From Halomonas sp. (GTDB lineage: Bacteria > Pseudomonadota > Gammaproteobacteria > Pseudomonadales > Oleiphilaceae), in the NCBI GenBank assembly GCA_007135745.1, contig SLIH01000387.1, positions 1-9,278 on the forward strand: 9,278 nt of DNA, given 5' to 3'. A program made the translations under genes and the position numbers. Each line of letters begins with the position of its first letter. Position 1 is the stretch's first letter. Under the pieces are notes generated by a model, which made no database searches, had not been told where the DNA came from, and was given only the letters and a program-made list of their open reading frames with translations. Positions 7,218-9,278 of the stretch are shown here, piece after piece.

Positions 7218-7296
7218 TCAGCCATTCTTCACTGCGGTCTCCAACCCGACGACTCCCCGGCTGCCGCGCCATAGACGCCCGCCCACCGCAGGCGGG

Positions 7297-7349
7297 AAAA
7301 ATATTCTCAACGGCGCTTGACAGCTGGCGAGCTCGAACCACAATATAGT
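7297..7349 (+). promoter_or_regulatory. Likely nrdJ promoter
   Basis: A perfect -35 hexamer TTGACA is at 7317-7322. An A/T tract AAAAATATT (7297-7305) lies where an UP element would sit. The -10 must fall within the AT-rich NrdR box B: CAATAT at 7341-7346 (spacing 18) keeps the important second-position A and last T, while TATAGT at 7344-7349 is a better hexamer but 21 bases away. Either choice gives a leader of about 240 bases. The overlap of the box with the -10 fits repression by NrdR. Confidence 0.6.
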
Positions 7350-7353
7350 GTGA
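7338..7353. promoter_or_regulatory. Candidate NrdR box B
   Basis: CCACAATATAGTGTGA matches the NrdR consensus acaCwAtATaTwGtgt at 13 of 16 positions and overlaps the expected -10 of the nrdJ promoter. Its centre is exactly 31 bp from that of box C, the three-turn spacing usual for paired NrdR boxes. Sitting upstream of a ribonucleotide reductase gene, it is very likely functional. Confidence 0.75.
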
Positions 7354-7368
7354 CCAACAACAAGAAAA

Positions 7369-7384
7369 CACCGATATATTGGGG
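7369..7384. promoter_or_regulatory. Candidate NrdR box C, weaker partner of box B
   Basis: CACCGATATATTGGGG keeps the C-ATATAT-G core of the NrdR consensus but diverges in the flanks (about 10 of 16). It is nearly palindromic in the middle (CCGATATATTGG). Alone it would be unconvincing; the 31-bp centre-to-centre distance from box B supports it, since NrdR binds such pairs cooperatively. Confidence 0.6.
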
Positions 7385-7438
7385 TCGAACCAAAAATGGA
7401 CGCCTCTGTCAAGCACCGCTCAAACGCATTAGCCAGCC

Positions 7439-7480
7439 CGGGAAGCCTGCTGCCAGGTCGGTTTTCCCGCGTCTGCAGAC
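7439..7480 (+). other. Structured part of the nrdJ leader
   Basis: CGGGAA (7439-7444) pairs perfectly with TTCCCG (7464-7469), and inside it CCTG (7446-7449) pairs with CAGG (7454-7457) over a 4-base loop. Directly after this comes the perfect 10-bp palindrome GTCTGCAGAC (7471-7480). No coding signal is seen here, so these may be RNA folds of the untranslated leader. A function is not evident. Confidence 0.4.
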
Positions 7481-7512
7481 AGGACGGCGCCACCCCCGAG
7501 CATAATTCCAAA

Positions 7513-7528
7513 CCACAATATATGGTGC
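7513..7528. promoter_or_regulatory. Candidate NrdR box D, in the nrdJ leader
   Basis: CCACAATATATGGTGC matches acaCwAtATaTwGtgt at about 12 of 16, with the C-x-ATATAT-x-G core exact and CAC/GTG arms. It lies 65 bp before the nrdJ start and 144 bp downstream of box C, downstream of the promoter proposed here. Its last five bases are also the first five of the leader hairpin. It may be a roadblock or looping site, or belong to a second, closer promoter. Confidence 0.6.
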
Positions 7529-7548
7529 CGGCAGCTATCGCCGGCACC
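7524..7548 (+). other. Perfect 9-bp hairpin in the nrdJ leader
   Basis: GGTGCCGGC (7524-7532) and GCCGGCACC (7540-7548) form a perfect GC-rich stem with a 7-base loop, ending 44 bases before the nrdJ ATG. No T-run follows, so it is not a typical intrinsic terminator. It could be an RNA stability or attenuation element, or a DNA operator. Confidence 0.6.
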
Positions 7549-7592
7549 TGCGTGATCGTCAATATCAATAACCAGGGAAACCGAGGCCTGTC

Positions 7593-9278
7593 ATGAACGC
7601 CAAAGTCCAGGATCTTACGAATAACATTCCGTTCCAGGAGACTTCCGTCGACATCTGGGGAAGCAAGTACCAGCTCAAGACCAAATCCGGCGAGCCGGTG
7701 GACAAGGAAATCGAAGATACCTATGCCCGCGTCGCCAGGGCGCTGTCCGAGGTCGAGCGCAACAAGAAAAAGCGCGAGGAAGCCTTCAAGGAATTTACCT
7801 GGGCACTGCGTAACGGGGCCATTCCCGCCGGGCGAATCATTTCCAACGCGGGCGCGGAAGAACACAAGCCGGCCACGTCCACCATCAACTGCACCGTCTC
7901 CGGCACCGTGCGTGACTCCATGGACAATATCCTGGTCAAGAACCACGAGGCGGGCCTGACACTCAAGGCCGGCTGCGGCATCGGCTACGAGTTCTCTACC
8001 CTGCGGCCCAAGGGCGCCTACGTCGCCGGCGCCGGCGCGACCACCTCCGGCCCGCTGTCGTTCATGGATATCTTCGACCGCATGTGCTTCACCGTTTCCT
8101 CTGCCGGCGGCCGCCGTGGCGCACAGATGGCCACCTTCGACGTGCATCACCCGGATGTACTGGATTTCATCGAAGCCAAGCGCGAAGACGCGCGCCTGCG
8201 CCAGTTCAACCTCTCACTGCTGATCACCGAAGACTTCATCGAAGCCGTGCGTGACGACGCCGACTGGCAGCTCTCCTTCCCCGTTTCCGAAGAAGAAGCG
8301 GAAAAGGAAGGCCTGGACCTCAACGATCCCGAGCAGTTCGTCTACCGCGACTTCCCGGTACGCGACGGCTACGTCACCGACGGCAAGGGCAATGTCGCCT
8401 GCCGCATCTACCGCACCCTCAAGGCGCGGGAGATCTGGGACGCCATCATGAGCTCCACCTACGACTACGCGGAACCCGGCTTCATCCTGATCGACAAGGT
8501 CAACCAGATGAACAACAACTGGTTCTGCGAAAACATCCGCGCCACCAACCCCTGCGGCGAACAACCCCTGCCGCCCTACGGCAGCTGCCTGCTCGGGTCC
8601 GTCAACCTGACCCGTTTCGTGGAGTTCCCCTTCACCGAAAAGGCGCGCTTCAACTACGAGAAATACCGCCGCGTGGTGGGCATCTTCACCCGCATGCTCG
8701 ACAACGTGGTCGAAATCAACGGCCTGCCCCTGCCCCAGCAGCGTCATGAGATCGAATACAAACGCCGCCACGGCATGGGCATCCTCGGCCTGGGCTCCAC
8801 CCTCGCCATGCTGCGCATGCCCTATGGTTCTCCGGAATCCATCGAGTTCACCGAAGAAGTCTCCAAAGAGATGGCCCTGGAAGGCTGGCGCCAGGCGCTG
8901 GAGCTGGCCGAAGAGAAAGGCCCGGCCCCCATCATGGAAGACGAGTTCGAGGTCACCGAGGAAATGCTGATCCTGCGCCCGGAAATGCGCGAAGACGGCT
9001 ACAAGGTGGGCGACAAGGTCAAGGGCCGGGTTCTGCACGCGCGCTACAGCCGCTACATGCAGCGCGTAGGCGAAGTCGAACCGGAACTGGTGGAAAAGCT
9101 CGCCGAGAAAGGCGCGCGCTTCACCCACCACACCTCCATCGCGCCCACGGGCACCATCTCCCTGTCACTGGCCAACAACGCCAGTAACGGCATCGAGCCC
9201 AGCTTCTCCCATCACTATGCGCGCAACGTCATCCGCGAGGGCCGAAAGTCCAAAGAGAAGGTCGAGATCGGAAGGTCG
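7593..9278 (+). CDS. nrdJ: Adenosylcobalamin-dependent class II ribonucleotide reductase (partial, 3' end missing)
   Basis: NrdJ reduces ribonucleotides to deoxyribonucleotides using a radical made from adenosylcobalamin, so it works with or without oxygen but needs vitamin B12. The first 562 codons are present without a stop. Radical-site residues are in NPCGE: Asn319, thiyl Cys321 and Glu323. The redox cysteines are Cys100 (INCTVSG) and Cys332 (GSC); the 11-residue distance from Cys321 to Cys332 equals that in Thermotoga NrdJ. APTGT (517-521) is a further conserved motif. No N-terminal ATP-cone is seen. The sequence looks like Pseudomonas NrdJa, in which the C-terminal part is a separate gene, nrdJb; whether that holds here lies outside the window. 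The start has GAGG at 7583-7586, 6 bases away. NrdR boxes upstream support nucleotide-responsive control. Residues after about Val557 are probably adapter sequence. Confidence 0.95.
   Translation, partial: MNAKVQDLTNNIPFQETSVDIWGSKYQLKTKSGEPVDKEIEDTYARVARALSEVERNKKKREEAFKEFTWALRNGAIPAGRIISNAGAEEHKPATSTINCTVSGTVRDSMDNILVKNHEAGLTLKAGCGIGYEFSTLRPKGAYVAGAGATTSGPLSFMDIFDRMCFTVSSAGGRRGAQMATFDVHHPDVLDFIEAKREDARLRQFNLSLLITEDFIEAVRDDADWQLSFPVSEEEAEKEGLDLNDPEQFVYRDFPVRDGYVTDGKGNVACRIYRTLKAREIWDAIMSSTYDYAEPGFILIDKVNQMNNNWFCENIRATNPCGEQPLPPYGSCLLGSVNLTRFVEFPFTEKARFNYEKYRRVVGIFTRMLDNVVEINGLPLPQQRHEIEYKRRHGMGILGLGSTLAMLRMPYGSPESIEFTEEVSKEMALEGWRQALELAEEKGPAPIMEDEFEVTEEMLILRPEMREDGYKVGDKVKGRVLHARYSRYMQRVGEVEPELVEKLAEKGARFTHHTSIAPTGTISLSLANNASNGIEPSFSHHYARNVIREGRKSKEKVEIGRS
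9265..9278. other. Probable Illumina adapter remnant at the contig end
   Basis: AGATCGGAAG (9265-9274) is identical to the first ten bases of the TruSeq adapter, and the final GTCG matches the adapter's later GTCG if AGC is skipped. The translation changes here from NrdJ-like GRKSKEKV to EIGRS, which I do not expect in the family. It is most likely an assembly artefact. Confidence 0.65.

Noticed and set aside
7278..7296. Hairpin CCCGCC/GGCGGG followed by AAAAATATT, considered as a terminator
   Set aside because: The plus strand has A rather than T after the stem, the minus strand has no T-run, and no gene ends here. The A/T tract fits better as an UP element of the nrdJ promoter.
7431..7500. 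Faint resemblance to a cobalamin riboswitch in the nrdJ leader (GGGAA, CCCGC and GACAGGA fragments)
   Set aside because: The diagnostic GGTGxAAATCC segment and a proper B12 box are missing, and such riboswitches usually control B12 synthesis, uptake or B12-independent isozymes rather than nrdJ. An Rfam RF00174 search would settle it.
7218..8150. A 310-codon minus-strand frame covering the regulatory region and the start of nrdJ
   Set aside because: No recognisable domain; its frame runs through the promoter, the NrdR boxes and the nrdJ start, so it is a chance frame.
8214..9131. A 305-codon open frame on the minus strand, opposite nrdJ
   Set aside because: It mirrors the codon pattern of nrdJ and gives a low-complexity protein rich in Phe, Val, Ala and His; nrdJ on the plus strand has its catalytic residues intact.

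Overview
The window reads as chromosomal DNA of a GC-rich gammaproteobacterium. The lineage is inferred from the style of the proteins and regulatory sites; Ectothiorhodospiraceae, Halomonadaceae or a pseudomonad relative would all fit, and nothing here fixes the genus. There is no phage, transposon, CRISPR array or RNA gene that I can see. Every long gene is intact except the last, which runs off the right edge.

Layout. (1) Positions 1-3851, plus strand: a Fur-box-controlled ferric-iron ABC importer with periplasmic binding protein, fused two-domain permease and ATPase (fbpABC type). It ends at a 9-bp GC-rich hairpin shared with the convergent gene. (2) 3882-5552, minus strand: a long-chain acyl-CoA synthetase (AMP-forming). 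(3) 5658-6026, plus strand, divergent from the synthetase: a small zinc-ribbon protein with two membrane helices. (4) 5986-7138, minus strand: an unknown lipoprotein gene followed after 22 bp by ogt (O6-alkylguanine-DNA alkyltransferase), whose 3' end overlaps the zinc-ribbon gene tail to tail by 41 bp. (5) 7139-7592: a roughly 450-bp divergent regulatory region. (6) 7593 to the end, plus strand: the first 562 codons of nrdJ, the adenosylcobalamin-dependent class II ribonucleotide reductase.

The most interesting part is the 7139-7592 region. I find four candidate NrdR boxes: two centred exactly 31 bp apart at the likely nrdJ promoter, one lying in the possible -10 region of the lipoprotein-ogt operon, and one overlapping a perfect 9-bp hairpin in the nrdJ leader. 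If real, this links control of dNTP synthesis (nrdJ) with direct repair of alkylated DNA (ogt) and an unknown lipoprotein. This is an inference from motif matches only.

The last 14 bases of the window look like Illumina adapter sequence joined to the nrdJ reading frame, so the window probably ends at a contig edge and the last four or so residues of the predicted NrdJ should not be trusted. I did not find convincing evidence of a wholly new multi-gene system; the gene families are mostly well known.
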